Shown here one piece after another: positions 44,047 to 52,897 of a stretch of DNA of 64,000 bases (positions are counted from its first letter, which is position 1; the number at the start of each line of letters is the position of its first letter). The DNA lies in contig NZ_CP034145.1 in NCBI RefSeq assembly GCF_003856835.1, forward strand, positions 2,046,001-2,110,000, written 5' to 3'. The translations under genes were made by a program, and so were the position numbers. This stretch comes from Haloplanus aerogenes (GTDB taxonomy: Archaea > Halobacteriota > Halobacteria > Halobacteriales > Haloferacaceae). The notes under the pieces were generated by a model, which saw nothing but the letters and a program-made list of their open reading frames with translations, searched no databases and had not been told where the DNA came from.

Positions 44047-45597
44047 ATGACCATGGAGGACCGAATCGAGGAGCTCCGCGAGAAGCGGGAGCGGGCCCTC
44101 CTCGGTGGCGGTGAGGACCGGATCGAGTCCCAGCACTCGAAGGGGAAGATGACCGCCCGCGAGCGCATCGACTACTTCCTCGACGACGGGACCTTCCGCG
44201 AGTTCGACCAGTTCCGGACTCACCGGACGAGCAAGTTCGGGATGGAGGAGCGAAAGCTCCCCGGCGACGGCGTAGTGACGGGGTACGGTGAGGTAAACGG
44301 CCGAAAAACGTTCGTCTTCGCCCACGACTTCACCGTCTTCGGCGGCTCGCTCGGCGAAGTCATGGCCGAGAAAATCTGCAAGGTGATGGACAAGGCGATG
44401 GACGTGGGCGCGCCCATCGTCGGCCTCAACGACTCGGCGGGCGCCCGCATCCAGGAGGGGGTGCGGAGCCTCGCGGGCTTCACCGACATCTTCCACCGCA
44501 ACGAACAGGCCAGCGGCGTCGTCCCGCAGATTTCGAGCATCATGGGGCCTTGCGCCGGCGGCGCCGTCTACTCCCCCGCCATCACCGACTTCATCTTCAT
44601 GGTGGAGGACACCAGCCACATGTTCATCACCGGCCCGGACGTGATCAAGACCGTCACGGGCGAGGAGGTGAGTTTCGAGGAACTCGGCGGCGCGACCACC
44701 CACGCCTCGCGGACGGGCGTCGCCCACCGCGCCTTCCCGGACGAGGAGACGGCACTCGACAACATCCGTCGCCTGCTCTCCTATCTCCCACAGAACAACG
44801 TGGAAGACCCGCCGCGAGTCGATCCGTGGGACGACCCGGAGCGCTCGGCGGACGAACTGAAGACGGTCGTTCCCGACCAGCCCCAGAAACCCTACGACAT
44901 GATCGACGTGATCGGAGGGACCGTCGACGAGGGCTCGTTCTTCGAGGTTCACGACAGCTGGGCGAAAAACGTCGTCGTCGGCTTCGGTCGACTCGACGGC
45001 CACGCCGTCGGCATCGTCGCCAATCAGCCCCGGTCGAACGCCGGCACGCTGACCGTCGACGCGAGCATGAAGGCCTCGCGGTTCGTCCGCTTCTGTGACG
45101 CGTTCAACCTCCCCATCGTCACGTTCGTCGACGTACCCGGCTACATGCCGGGGACCGATCAAGAGCATCGAGGGATCATCCGCCACGGGGCGAAGTTGCT
45201 GTACGCCTACTCGGAGGCGACCGTCCCCCTCCTGACGGTCATCACGCGAAAGGCGTACGGCGGCGCGTACTGCGTCATGGCGTCGAAACATCTCGGCGCC
45301 GACGTGAACTACGCGTGGCCGACCGCCGAACTCGCCGTCATGGGTCCGGAGGGCGCCGTGAACGTCCTCTACAGCGACGAACTCGAGGCGGCCGACGACC
45401 CGGACGCTCGCCGGGCCGACCTGGTCGAGGAGTATCGCGAGGAGTTCGCCAACCCGTACACCGCCGCCGACCGCGGCTTCATCGACGACGTGATCGAACC
45501 GCAGGACACCCGGATGCGTCTCGTCGACGACCTCCACATGCTCAAGACCAAACGCCGGAGCAACCCGGACAAGAAACACGGAAACATCCCGATATGA
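44047..45597 (+). CDS. pccB: acyl-CoA carboxylase carboxyltransferase beta subunit
   Basis: This 516-residue subunit transfers CO2 from biotin to acetyl- or propionyl-CoA. It has both crotonase-like halves: [20 protein letters not shown] and [17 protein letters not shown] in the first, [20 protein letters not shown] and [19 protein letters not shown] in the second, including the oxyanion loops. In haloarchaea it works with PccA (biotin carboxylase/carrier) and a small PccX subunit. PccX follows with a four-base overlap; pccA is not in the window. ATG at 44053 is an alternative start two codons later. Confidence 0.93.
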   Translation: MTMEDRIEELREKRERALLGGGEDRIESQHSKGKMTARERIDYFLDDGTFREFDQFRTHRTSKFGMEERKLPGDGVVTGYGEVNGRKTFVFAHDFTVFGGSLGEVMAEKICKVMDKAMDVGAPIVGLNDSAGARIQEGVRSLAGFTDIFHRNEQASGVVPQISSIMGPCAGGAVYSPAITDFIFMVEDTSHMFITGPDVIKTVTGEEVSFEELGGATTHASRTGVAHRAFPDEETALDNIRRLLSYLPQNNVEDPPRVDPWDDPERSADELKTVVPDQPQKPYDMIDVIGGTVDEGSFFEVHDSWAKNVVVGFGRLDGHAVGIVANQPRSNAGTLTVDASMKASRFVRFCDAFNLPIVTFVDVPGYMPGTDQEHRGIIRHGAKLLYAYSEATVPLLTVITRKAYGGAYCVMASKHLGADVNYAWPTAELAVMGPEGAVNVLYSDELEAADDPDARRADLVEEYREEFANPYTAADRGFIDDVIEPQDTRMRLVDDLHMLKTKRRSNPDKKHGNIPI

Positions 45598-45851
45598 ACC
45601 TCGACATCCCAGACGACGCCGACGACGCGGAGGCGGCGGCCATCGCCGCCGCGGTGGGGGCACACGTCCACGACGGCTACCTCGCGGCCGCGGCCGCCGC
45701 CGCGGGCGGCGAGACGGAGACCTGGACGGGCGACGGCAAACGCTGGACGTTCGCCGGCCGGATCGAGGGGCTACAGGGACGGACGGACCGCGTCCCCGAG
45801 ACGGCACCGACCGACGCCTGGACGGCGTCGGGACGCACGGACCGCTTCTGA
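45594..45851 (+). CDS. pccX: small acyl-CoA carboxylase subunit PccX-like
   Basis: This 85-residue acidic protein starts [20 protein letters not shown] and continues with an Ala-rich helix ([20 protein letters not shown]) and a short basic strand ([19 protein letters not shown]). A small protein in this position is an extra subunit of haloarchaeal propionyl-CoA carboxylase. It overlaps pccB by four bases, so the two are co-translated. I did not see a biotin-attachment motif. Confidence 0.82.
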   Translation: MNLDIPDDADDAEAAAIAAAVGAHVHDGYLAAAAAAAGGETETWTGDGKRWTFAGRIEGLQGRTDRVPETAPTDAWTASGRTDRF

Positions 45852-45920
45852 TACGGGGCGTCTCGGGCGGGTCCGTGGCATCCAGTAGGCATATACGTAC
45901 ACCGTCCATAATTCGGGCTC

Positions 45921-47489
45921 GTGAGTGGAGAACACGGAGGGTCCGACGAGACGACCGTCGGTCACTCCGTCGGGACTGATCTCACCGACCTCCTCGACGA
46001 CCGGACCGGCCACGCGGGGTTGACCGGTCGACTGGAGGCCGTCGTCGATGGTATCGCCCCCGTGTGGCGTCGACGGATCGGTGGGGGCACCGTCGTCGGC
46101 ATCGGTACCCTCCTGATTGGAGTTCCACTCTACCACTTCGCACGACACGGCGTCACGGTCGACGCCATCGTCGGGGACGCACTGCCGTTGTTCTTCGGGG
46201 TGATTCTGGTCGCCACCGGCGTCTGGCTCGGCTGGATGAGCGACGACGACGTGGCGCCGCTCGTGACGGCGTTCTGGGTCACGGTCGGCTTCGGCGTCAC
46301 CGGCGTCGTCACGCTGTACTTCTTCACGCTCCACGTCGCCCACGGCCACATCGTCGAGTCACCGTGGTTCCTCGTCTACGACGTGAGCGCCACGGGGGCG
46401 GTCGGCGGCCTCCTCATCAGCCGGTACGACGTGCGCTCGCGGCACCGACATCGACGCCTGAGCCAGCGGGAACGCCAGCTCCGCGCCGTGTTCGAGGGGA
46501 CGCTCGACGCCCTCGTCATCACCGACGACGAGGGGCGGTACGTCGCCGCGAATCCCGCGGCGGCCGACCTGTTCGGCCTCCCGCGCTCGGAACTGGTGGG
46601 CAAACACATCGTGAACTTCGCGAGTGGGTCGGAAGATTTCGAGGCACAGTGGGAGACGTTTCGGGCCGAGGGGGAAGCGCGCGGCGAGTTCGAACTCGTT
46701 CGGCCGGACGGCGAGACCCGGATGGTCGCCTTCGCCGCCACCGCGAACGTCCTTCCCGGCCGTCACCTATCGGCGCTGCGGGACGTGACCGAGCAGATCG
46801 AACACGAGCAAGAACTCGGACAGGAACGCGCCCGCGTCGAGTTCCTCAATCGCCTCCTCAGACACAACGTCCTCAACGGGATGAATCTCGTGCTAGCGAA
46901 ACTCGACGCGCTCGAACCCGCGCTCCCGGACGATCAGCGCGACAGCCTCGACGTGGCCCGCCACCGGAGCGAGGAGATCGTCGACCTCATCCAGACCGCC
47001 CGGCGTCTCGCGACCGACGTGGCAGCCGAGGCGGACGGACGGGCGATTCGCGTGTGTGACCCGCTGACCGACGCCATCGAGTCGGTGCGGGGGGCGTATC
47101 CCGATCCGACCATCGAGTGTGATCTCCCCGCGGACGAGGTGTGGGTCCACGCCGACGGCATGCTGGAGACGGTGTTCGATCACCTCCTGACGAACGCCGT
47201 CGAACACAACGACGCCGACGTGTCCGTCTCCGTCGGCGTCACGGTCGATCCCGAGACGGTCACCGTCACCGTGGCCGACGACGGTGAGGGAATGCCGCCC
47301 GAACGACTCGCCCAACTGTTCGACGACGAGGAGTTCACCCACACCCGCGACTGGGGCGGCTTCGGGCTCTCTATCGTCCAAGCGCTCGTTCAGGAGTACG
47401 ACGGCGACGTGTGGGCCGACGCCAACGAGCCGAGCGGCACCGTCTTCCACGTCGAACTCCAGCGGACCGAGTCACCGGACGGCGCGTGA
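45921..47489 (+). CDS. membrane sensor histidine kinase with PAS domain
   Basis: This 522-residue kinase has four N-terminal helices (about 48-155; for example RIGGGTVVGIGTLLIGVPLY), then a PAS domain (about 185-300; GTLDALVITDDEGRYVAANP), a HisKA-like segment with the phospho-acceptor His in LLRHNVLNGMNLVLAKLD, and an HATPase domain with VFDHLLTNAVEHN and DDGEGMP boxes. The signal is unknown. The GTG at 45921 follows CATATACG (45888-45895) by about 28 bases, so the transcript is probably leaderless. No response regulator is adjacent. Confidence 0.88.
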   Translation: MSGEHGGSDETTVGHSVGTDLTDLLDDRTGHAGLTGRLEAVVDGIAPVWRRRIGGGTVVGIGTLLIGVPLYHFARHGVTVDAIVGDALPLFFGVILVATGVWLGWMSDDDVAPLVTAFWVTVGFGVTGVVTLYFFTLHVAHGHIVESPWFLVYDVSATGAVGGLLISRYDVRSRHRHRRLSQRERQLRAVFEGTLDALVITDDEGRYVAANPAAADLFGLPRSELVGKHIVNFASGSEDFEAQWETFRAEGEARGEFELVRPDGETRMVAFAATANVLPGRHLSALRDVTEQIEHEQELGQERARVEFLNRLLRHNVLNGMNLVLAKLDALEPALPDDQRDSLDVARHRSEEIVDLIQTARRLATDVAAEADGRAIRVCDPLTDAIESVRGAYPDPTIECDLPADEVWVHADGMLETVFDHLLTNAVEHNDADVSVSVGVTVDPETVTVTVADDGEGMPPERLAQLFDDEEFTHTRDWGGFGLSIVQALVQEYDGDVWADANEPSGTVFHVELQRTESPDGA

Positions 47490-47523
47490 TAGTGTCTGTT
47501 GTGAGTCGCCACTGGCCGGCGTG

Positions 47524-47607
47524 ATACGGTTTACTGTAAGTCATTACCGGGAGTTCGCCGAGACGGTCTCGGCGAACTCCCGGGAAACAGTTACAATAAT
47601 CCGTATG
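47524..47607. repeat. 84-base imperfect palindrome with an 18-bp perfect core
   Basis: The core arms CCGGGAGTTCGCCGAGAC (47547-47564) and its exact complement (47566-47583) are separated by a single base. Outer arms ATACGGTTTACTGTAA (47524-47539) and TTACAATAATCCGTAT (47592-47607) pair at 14 of 16 positions. The element lies between the sensor kinase stop and the convergent rps17e stop. It could be a MITE-like element, or a strong bidirectional terminator hairpin, or both. Its outer arms are AT-rich and look unlike the surrounding sequence. Confidence 0.75.
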
Positions 47608-47633
47608 AGTAACCACCGAGAACGAACGACCGA

Positions 47634-47828
47634 TCAGGCGTTGGCGGCCGCGCTCGCCTTCTTGCGCGTGATGTAGCCCGCGATGCGGTTGCGGACGCCC
47701 TTCGACTCCACGTTGGTCAGTTTCGAGACGCTATCCTTGTTGGTCTCGAAGTCGGTGTTGAACGCCTGCGGATATCGCTCCAGCAGAATCCTGCCGAGCT
47801 GTTTGACGTATTTGGGTTTGATGGCCAT
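47634..47828 (-). CDS. rps17e: 30S ribosomal protein S17e
   Basis: This 64-residue protein of the small subunit has the conserved start MAIKPKYVKQLGRILLERYP, then NKDSVSKLTNVESKGVRNRI and AGYITRK. It is archaeal S17e of normal length. It is the last gene of a minus-strand series after the DUF447 gene (25 bases upstream), so it may share that transcript or have its own promoter. Confidence 0.96.
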   Translation of the reverse strand: MAIKPKYVKQLGRILLERYPQAFNTDFETNKDSVSKLTNVESKGVRNRIAGYITRKKASAAANA

Positions 47829-47853
47829 GTTCGTACGTTCGGCTGCTAGGCCA

Positions 47854-48477
47854 CTAAAACGATTCGTTCCGTCGCTCCCGCCACCCGGTCAGCTCGTCGA
47901 TGCGTGCGAACGCCTCGCGCTCCGCCGGACCGCCACACCGCTCGACCGTGTCGGCGAAGTACGCGAGGCGGTCGAGCAGGGCCGCCGTGTCGAACGCGGG
48001 CACGTCCAGCCGCGAGGCCGCCACCGTCGCGTCGATTACGGCGTAGAAACCGCGGTTGATGGTCGGCACCGTTCGCTCGCGCACCGTCGCGGCGCGGGGG
48101 TGGAGCGCCCAGCGCACCCACTCGGTCCCCTCGTCCTCACCCTCCTCGATCCGTCGGGTGTCGACCTCGACCCACGCGGCCGCGCCGTCGCGGACCGGTT
48201 CGTCAGTTTCGATCACGTCGAGCGCCGCGTCGACGAACTCGCGGGGATCGGCCGTGAACTGGATCACGCCCGCGCCGCGCCGCTCGAAGTTGCCGCGGGT
48301 TCGGGTCTTGCCCCACGTCACCGCGGTCACCGGGCCGCCGTCGTCGGGGGCGTGGAGACCGAGCGCCGCCTGATTCCAGCGGTCGTTCGGTCCGAGCGTC
48401 GCCACGACGGATTCGGTGACGCCGCGGAGAGTGACTGGCCAGTCCGCGGTGTCGTCGTCGGTCCGGTCCTCGCTCAC
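47854..48477 (-). CDS. DUF447 family protein (flavin-reductase-like fold)
   Basis: This 207-residue protein belongs to the archaeal DUF447 family, related to FMN-binding split barrels: GPVTAVTWGKTRTRGNFERR and AGVIQFTADPREFVDAALDV are the typical strands, followed by a helical C-terminal half. Its GTG start overlaps the stop of the CitG-like gene by four bases. Members of this family appear in one-carbon cofactor clusters next to CitG-like genes in methylotrophs and methanogens. Its reaction is unknown. Confidence 0.82.
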   Translation of the reverse strand: MSEDRTDDDTADWPVTLRGVTESVVATLGPNDRWNQAALGLHAPDDGGPVTAVTWGKTRTRGNFERRGAGVIQFTADPREFVDAALDVIETDEPVRDGAAAWVEVDTRRIEEGEDEGTEWVRWALHPRAATVRERTVPTINRGFYAVIDATVAASRLDVPAFDTAALLDRLAYFADTVERCGGPAEREAFARIDELTGWRERRNESF

Positions 48478-49364
48478 AGCCGCACCCCCCGTTCGAGCGC
48501 GACAAAGGCCGTCGCGGCGGTGAGGTCGGCGGTCGTCCCCGGATTGATCCCCTCGTCGAGGAATCGCTCGGCCAGCGCCTCGGCGGCGTCGAGGTCGTCT
48601 CGCACCGCGGCGGCCTCGCGGCTCACTTCCTTCGCCCGCTCCTGTCCGTGTTCGACGGCGACGAGCGTGTCCGGACGCTCCGCGAGCAAGTCGAGGAAGG
48701 CCCGTGCGAGACGGTCGGTGAGCGGGTCGTCGTCGACGACGACCCGGTCGGCGGCCGCGAACGTCCGCTCGAAGCCCGAGATCCACTCGGCGGCGTTGCC
48801 GTCGCGGTCGGCGCTCATCGCCATCACGTCCGCGAGCGTCAGGCCGCGGTCCCGGAGCGCCGGCACGGCGTCGGCGCCGCGGCGCACGTCGAGAGCCGAG
48901 GCGTCCGCCGGCGGGTCGCCGACCGCCACGTCGACGTGTTCGAACGCCCGGTAGAAGGCCGCGGCGTCGTCGACGGTCGTCGCCTCGACGACGGCGGTCA
49001 GGCCCTCGGGCGAGAGGTGGTCGGTCGACGCGGCGCGAACGAGGGGGACGAGCAGGAGCAGACAGCCGAACTGCGTGTTGCCGCCGGACTGCTGGCTCAT
49101 GCCGCGGACGGCGCGGTCGAAGGCGTCGCCGATGGACGGGGGGTCGTCACCCTCGACGCGTTCGGCCAGTTCCAGCCCCGGCCGCGATCCGACCGCACCG
49201 GTCAGGAAGTGTTCGAATCGCAGGTCGGCGTGGTCACGGTGCCGGTCGACGTTGCCCGGTTTCGGCGTACTCGCCACCTCCAGCAAGAGGGCGAGTTCGG
49301 CGTGGTCGGCGGGCGACATCTCGGGCCGTGGATGGTTCGAAGCCCGTCGCTCCTCGTCAGTCAT
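48474..49364 (-). CDS. CitG/MdcB-like triphosphoribosyl-dephospho-CoA synthase family protein
   Basis: This 296-residue, mainly helical protein matches the CitG family: LLLEVASTPKPGNVDRHRDH, FEHFLTGAVG, RGMSQQSGGNTQFGCLLLL and FLDEGINPGTTADLTAATAF are all conserved. In bacteria CitG makes the prosthetic-group precursor of citrate lyase; no citrate or malonate lyase acyl-carrier subunit is seen here, so an archaeal role in another cofactor is more likely. It overlaps both neighbours by four bases, in an operon with cofD. Confidence 0.85.
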   Translation of the reverse strand: MTDEERRASNHPRPEMSPADHAELALLLEVASTPKPGNVDRHRDHADLRFEHFLTGAVGSRPGLELAERVEGDDPPSIGDAFDRAVRGMSQQSGGNTQFGCLLLLVPLVRAASTDHLSPEGLTAVVEATTVDDAAAFYRAFEHVDVAVGDPPADASALDVRRGADAVPALRDRGLTLADVMAMSADRDGNAAEWISGFERTFAAADRVVVDDDPLTDRLARAFLDLLAERPDTLVAVEHGQERAKEVSREAAAVRDDLDAAEALAERFLDEGINPGTTADLTAATAFVALERGVRL

Positions 49365-50131
49365 CCCGGCACCTCTCCGTCGATGTCGACCCGTTCGCCG
49401 TCGCCGCGGCGACGCTCCCAGTCCGCCACCGCCCGGGCGACTCGCCGAAGAACGTCGGGGTCGTCGCTCGGGCGCCCGACGCTGACGCCGTCGGCGCCGT
49501 AGGCGAGGTACTCCCACGCCGTCGCCCGATCGCGGACGCCGTTGTTGGCGAGACAGAACAGGTCGGGCGCGGCGGCGACCACGTCCGCGACGACCGGTTC
49601 CGAATCCATGGCGTCGACGTGGATAGCGTCGGCGCCGGCGTCCGCGATGGCGCGGGCCGTCGCCGGGAGATCCACGCCCTCGACTTCGGCGCGCACCTTC
49701 ACGCTCACCGTCGCGCCCGCATCGTGGGCGGCGGCGACGTAGTCGACGAGGCGGTCGGTGTCGCGGAGCAGCGTCTCGCCACACCCGACGGCGCAGAGTT
49801 CGTCCTGTCGGCAGTGGGCGTTGATCTCCAGTACCGCCCCGTGGTCGGCACAGACGGCTGCAGCCTCCCGAATGGGGTCGCGGGTCGCGCTCCGCACGTT
49901 CATCCCGGCGCTGATCGGCGCGTCGTCGAGGGCGGCGAGTTGCGCGTCGACGAACGCCAGCGGATCGGTGGGCAGGAACTCATCGCGGCCGCGGGCGACG
50001 AGGTCACGCGCCGCCGCGCGGGCGTCGGCGTCGAGGGCGATGCCGCCGAGGAGGGCGAGGTCGGCGTGTGCGGCGCCGGCCCGCGCCCAGTCGGCGTCGG
50101 ACGCCCCGCTGAGACTGGCGAGCGCGAGCAT
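49361..50131 (-). CDS. TIM-barrel dihydrouridine-synthase-like protein
   Basis: This 256-residue protein has a TIM barrel reminiscent of FMN-dependent dihydrouridine synthases: APISAGMNVRSATRDPIREA, EINAHCRQDELCAVGCGETL, TVSVKVRAEVEGVDLPATAR, DAIHVDAMDS and NNGVRDRATAWEYLAYGADG. The last motif is the phosphate-binding loop. It is shorter than true Dus enzymes and lacks their C-terminal tRNA-binding part, so its substrate is open. Its ATG shares one base with the cofD stop. Confidence 0.78.
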   Translation of the reverse strand: MLALASLSGASDADWARAGAAHADLALLGGIALDADARAAARDLVARGRDEFLPTDPLAFVDAQLAALDDAPISAGMNVRSATRDPIREAAAVCADHGAVLEINAHCRQDELCAVGCGETLLRDTDRLVDYVAAAHDAGATVSVKVRAEVEGVDLPATARAIADAGADAIHVDAMDSEPVVADVVAAAPDLFCLANNGVRDRATAWEYLAYGADGVSVGRPSDDPDVLRRVARAVADWERRRGDGERVDIDGEVPG

Positions 50132-51123
50132 CAGGCCACCTCCGCTAACGCTGCCGCCACGGCGTCGACGACACGGCGGGCGTCGGCGGCGTCGTCGATC
50201 CGCGTGTCGGTGCGGACGACCGGTCGGTCGAGGTCGGTGCCGTCCGCGTCGTCGAGGACGAACGCGTCGACGAAGGGGTAGGCGTCCGCGACGCCGGCGG
50301 TCGAGGGATCGAGGCCGACGCCGCGCATGAGGTCGGCCGCGGGGCCGGAGAAGACCTCGTCTTCGACGAACGGCGAGACGGCGACCACGGGTGTCTCGGT
50401 GAGAGCGTCGTCGACGCCCGGGAGCGCGCGGATGGGGCCGACGCTCGTGACCGGGTTCGAGGGGCCGATCACCACGGGCGCGTCGAGGGCGTCGCGGACG
50501 GCCGGCGTGGGGTCGGCGGCGTGCGAACCCCGGAACTCCACGTCCTCGACGGCGGGGTCGGCGCGGCGGGCGACCCAGTACTCCTGAAAGTGCATCGCGC
50601 CCTCGTCGGTGTGGACGATGGTGGCGACGGGGTCGTCGCTCATGGGGAGGAGCGTCACGTCGAGGTCGAACGCGTCCGCGAGGGTGCGGGTCGCCTCGGT
50701 CAACGTCCGCCCTTCGTCGAGGAGGCTCGTTCGCGTGACGTGGACGGCGCGGTCGCGGTCGCCGATCTCCATGAACTCCGCGACGCCGGAGAAGCGGCGC
50801 CAGCGCGCGATACGTCGGCCGGCCGTCTGTCGGTCGGGTGGGAGATAGCGCGGACCGCCGGAGAGGTCGGCCGCCTCGGCCAGTCGGCCGAGTTCGTCGT
50901 GGGTCGCGGTCGTGTCGCCGTCGATCCCCCACCACGTCTCGCGGTCGAGGATACTACCCCCGGCGAAGAGGACGGTGTCGAGGTCGGGACAGACGAGGAG
51001 GCCACCGAGTTCCACGTCGTCGCCGGTGTTGGCAACGACCGTGACCTCGGCGGGATCGAAGGCGGCGTCGACCCCGTCGAGGAGTTTCGGCGTCCCCGTT
51101 CCGCCGGCGAGGAACGTAACCAT
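50131..51123 (-). CDS. cofD: 2-phospho-L-lactate transferase (F420 biosynthesis)
   Basis: This 330-residue enzyme attaches the phospholactyl group to the deazaflavin Fo to form F420-0. The N-terminus [42 protein letters not shown] and [15 protein letters not shown] are conserved CofD motifs. It leads a minus-strand operon with the TIM-barrel, CitG-like and DUF447 genes. An inverted repeat TTACAG-5-CTGTAA sits about 40-56 bases upstream. Confidence 0.95.
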   Translation of the reverse strand: MVTFLAGGTGTPKLLDGVDAAFDPAEVTVVANTGDDVELGGLLVCPDLDTVLFAGGSILDRETWWGIDGDTTATHDELGRLAEAADLSGGPRYLPPDRQTAGRRIARWRRFSGVAEFMEIGDRDRAVHVTRTSLLDEGRTLTEATRTLADAFDLDVTLLPMSDDPVATIVHTDEGAMHFQEYWVARRADPAVEDVEFRGSHAADPTPAVRDALDAPVVIGPSNPVTSVGPIRALPGVDDALTETPVVAVSPFVEDEVFSGPAADLMRGVGLDPSTAGVADAYPFVDAFVLDDADGTDLDRPVVRTDTRIDDAADARRVVDAVAAALAEVA

Positions 51124-51284
51124 GGCCAGCGTAGCACGCCGCCGGATTTGTGCCTTTGGGAGTTACAGTGCGTCTGTAAGTCGTCGCACAGCACGTCGTG
51201 CGCAGTGTGGTGATCGGCTGTGCAACCAGTTCCACACGCGACTGTAGGCACTGCACCTATACGCCCGCCGGTCGAAGCGGGAGT
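51124..51284. promoter_or_regulatory. divergent cofD / PAC2 promoter region with several inverted repeats
   Basis: Seen in the sequence: TTACAG/CTGTAA (51163-51168, 51174-51179), GCACG/CGTGC (51191-51201), GTGTGG/CCACAC (51205-51210, 51232-51237) and CAGTGC/GCACTG (51166-51171, 51248-51253). CCTATACG (51255-51262) is placed correctly to be the TATA element of the PAC2 gene at 51285. The nesting of repeats suggests an operator cluster or the remains of a small palindromic element. Confidence 0.45.
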
Positions 51285-52028
51285 ATGAGTCGAATCGACG
51301 TGCTCCGAGACGACGTGTCGCTCGACGAACCGACGCTGGTCGAGGGATTACCGGGCGTCGGCCTCGTCGGGAAACTCGCGACGGACCACCTCACCGAGGA
51401 GTTCGGGATGGTCCACTACGCCAACGTCCACTGCGAGGGGCTCCCACCGGTGGCGACCTACGAGGGTGGGGAACACGACCTGACGACGCCGGTTCGACTG
51501 TACGCCGACTCGGATCGGGACTTGCTCGCCCTCCGGAGCGACGTGCCGGTGGCGCCGTCAGCGGCGCTGGAGTTCGCGGAGTGTCTATCGGCCTGGGCCA
51601 CGAATATGGACGTAACGCCCATCTACCTCAGCGGGATCGGCCGCGAACGCGAGGAGGGATCGACGCCGGCGCTGTACGGCGTCGGCACCGGCGGTGCGAG
51701 CGACGACCTCGACGCCGTAGGGATCGACCCGCCGGAGGAATCGGGGCTGGTATCGGGACCGACGGGCGCGCTGTTGAGTCACGCGGTGCAGAACGACCGC
51801 ACCGCGACCTGTCTGATCGTCGAGGCCAGTCAGCGGTTCCCAGATCCGCAGGCTGCGGCACATCTCCTCGAAGACGGCGTGGGTGTCCTGCTCGACGCCG
51901 AGATTCCGGTCGCGGAACTCACGGAGCGTGCCGAGGAGATTCGGCAGGCAAAGCGGCGTTTCGCCCAACAGATGCAGCAAGTCGACGAGTCGAGTTCGCA
52001 GGCGCGACCGCTCGGGATGTACCAGTGA
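51285..52028 (+). CDS. PAC2-family protein (proteasome-assembly-chaperone-like)
   Basis: This 247-residue protein starts MSRIDVLRDDVSLDEPTLVE and has the PAC2 N-terminal motif GLPGVGLVGKLATDHLTEEF. The archaeal family is related to eukaryotic proteasome assembly chaperones, but its job in archaea is not proven. The C-terminus (ERAEEIRQAKRRFAQQMQQV) is a coiled-coil-like helix. It is 45 bases upstream of grpE. Confidence 0.85.
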   Translation: MSRIDVLRDDVSLDEPTLVEGLPGVGLVGKLATDHLTEEFGMVHYANVHCEGLPPVATYEGGEHDLTTPVRLYADSDRDLLALRSDVPVAPSAALEFAECLSAWATNMDVTPIYLSGIGREREEGSTPALYGVGTGGASDDLDAVGIDPPEESGLVSGPTGALLSHAVQNDRTATCLIVEASQRFPDPQAAAHLLEDGVGVLLDAEIPVAELTERAEEIRQAKRRFAQQMQQVDESSSQARPLGMYQ

Positions 52029-52073
52029 CCGTGTTCTGCAAGCCTTAAGCAACCCGAGGCGTTTCACTCGATT

Positions 52074-52706
52074 ATGCACGAGGATGCGGCCGATGGGACG
52101 GGGGCGGACGCCGCCCCCGAGGGTGACGAACCGGACACGGACGCCGCTCCCGCGGACGAAGACGCGGCGGGTGAGGCGACCGACCTCGCCGACCGAGTCG
52201 CGGCGTACGACGACGAACTCGGCGCGGCGGTCGGGAACCTCGAAGAACGGGTCGAAGAACTCGAAGCCGAACTGGCCGAGAAGCGGGAGCGCACGGACGA
52301 CCTCGAATCCCGACTGAAGCGCAAGCAGGCCGACTTCCAGAACTACAAGAAACGCGCCAAGAAGCGTCAGGAGGAGATCAAAGAGCGAGCGACCGAGGAC
52401 TTCGTCACTCGCCTGGTGCCGGTGCGTGACGATCTCGTCCGCGCCCTCGATCAGGACGAGGACGTGGACATCCGCGACGGCGTCGAGTCGACGCTGGAAT
52501 CGTTCGACCGCGTCCTCGACGAGGAGAACGTGACGCCCATCGAACCGTCGCCCGGCGACGAGGTCGACCCCACCCGTCACCAGGTGATGATGCGCGTCGA
52601 GAGCGACCAGTCCGAGGGGACGGTCGTCGACGTGTACCGCCCCGGCTACGAGATGGCGGAGAAGGTGATTCAGGAGGCGCAAGTGACGGTCAGCGACGGA
52701 GAGTGA
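52074..52706 (+). CDS. grpE: nucleotide exchange factor GrpE
   Basis: This 210-residue protein has an acidic disordered head (about 1-45), a long dimerising coiled coil (about 50-100; LEERVEELEAELAEKRERTD then ADFQNYKKRAKKRQEE), and a C-terminal beta domain (VTPIEPSPGDEVDPTRHQVM, VDVYRPGYEMAEKVIQEAQV). It opens the DnaK nucleotide cleft. The gene order grpE-dnaK-dnaJ is complete here. Confidence 0.95.
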   Translation: MHEDAADGTGADAAPEGDEPDTDAAPADEDAAGEATDLADRVAAYDDELGAAVGNLEERVEELEAELAEKRERTDDLESRLKRKQADFQNYKKRAKKRQEEIKERATEDFVTRLVPVRDDLVRALDQDEDVDIRDGVESTLESFDRVLDEENVTPIEPSPGDEVDPTRHQVMMRVESDQSEGTVVDVYRPGYEMAEKVIQEAQVTVSDGE

Positions 52707-52897
52707 GCGGAGTCGTCGGAAGTCATCACGGAGTCTCCCTAGAGTGGAGCGGCGGCGAATTGCAGTTCTATATAAACGTGTCCGGTGTGAGCCGTTCACA
52801 CGATTCGTAATCGGGGGACTGCGACGAGGTAGTTGCCGCCGCCACCTCACCCCGTCTAGTAACCTTTAACCGACCAAAACCGGTAATCAGGGACAAG
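52707..52897 (+). promoter_or_regulatory. dnaK promoter region
   Basis: A strong TATATAAA at 52769-52776 is followed by GTGTGA-5-TCACAC (52785-52790 and 52796-52801), an inverted repeat that lies where transcription should start. A second TATA-like CCTTTAAC (52863-52870) lies about 30 bases before ATG 52898. The region therefore may carry two promoters, one with an operator overlapping the start site, as expected of a heat-shock gene. No small gene was seen inside. Confidence 0.5.
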
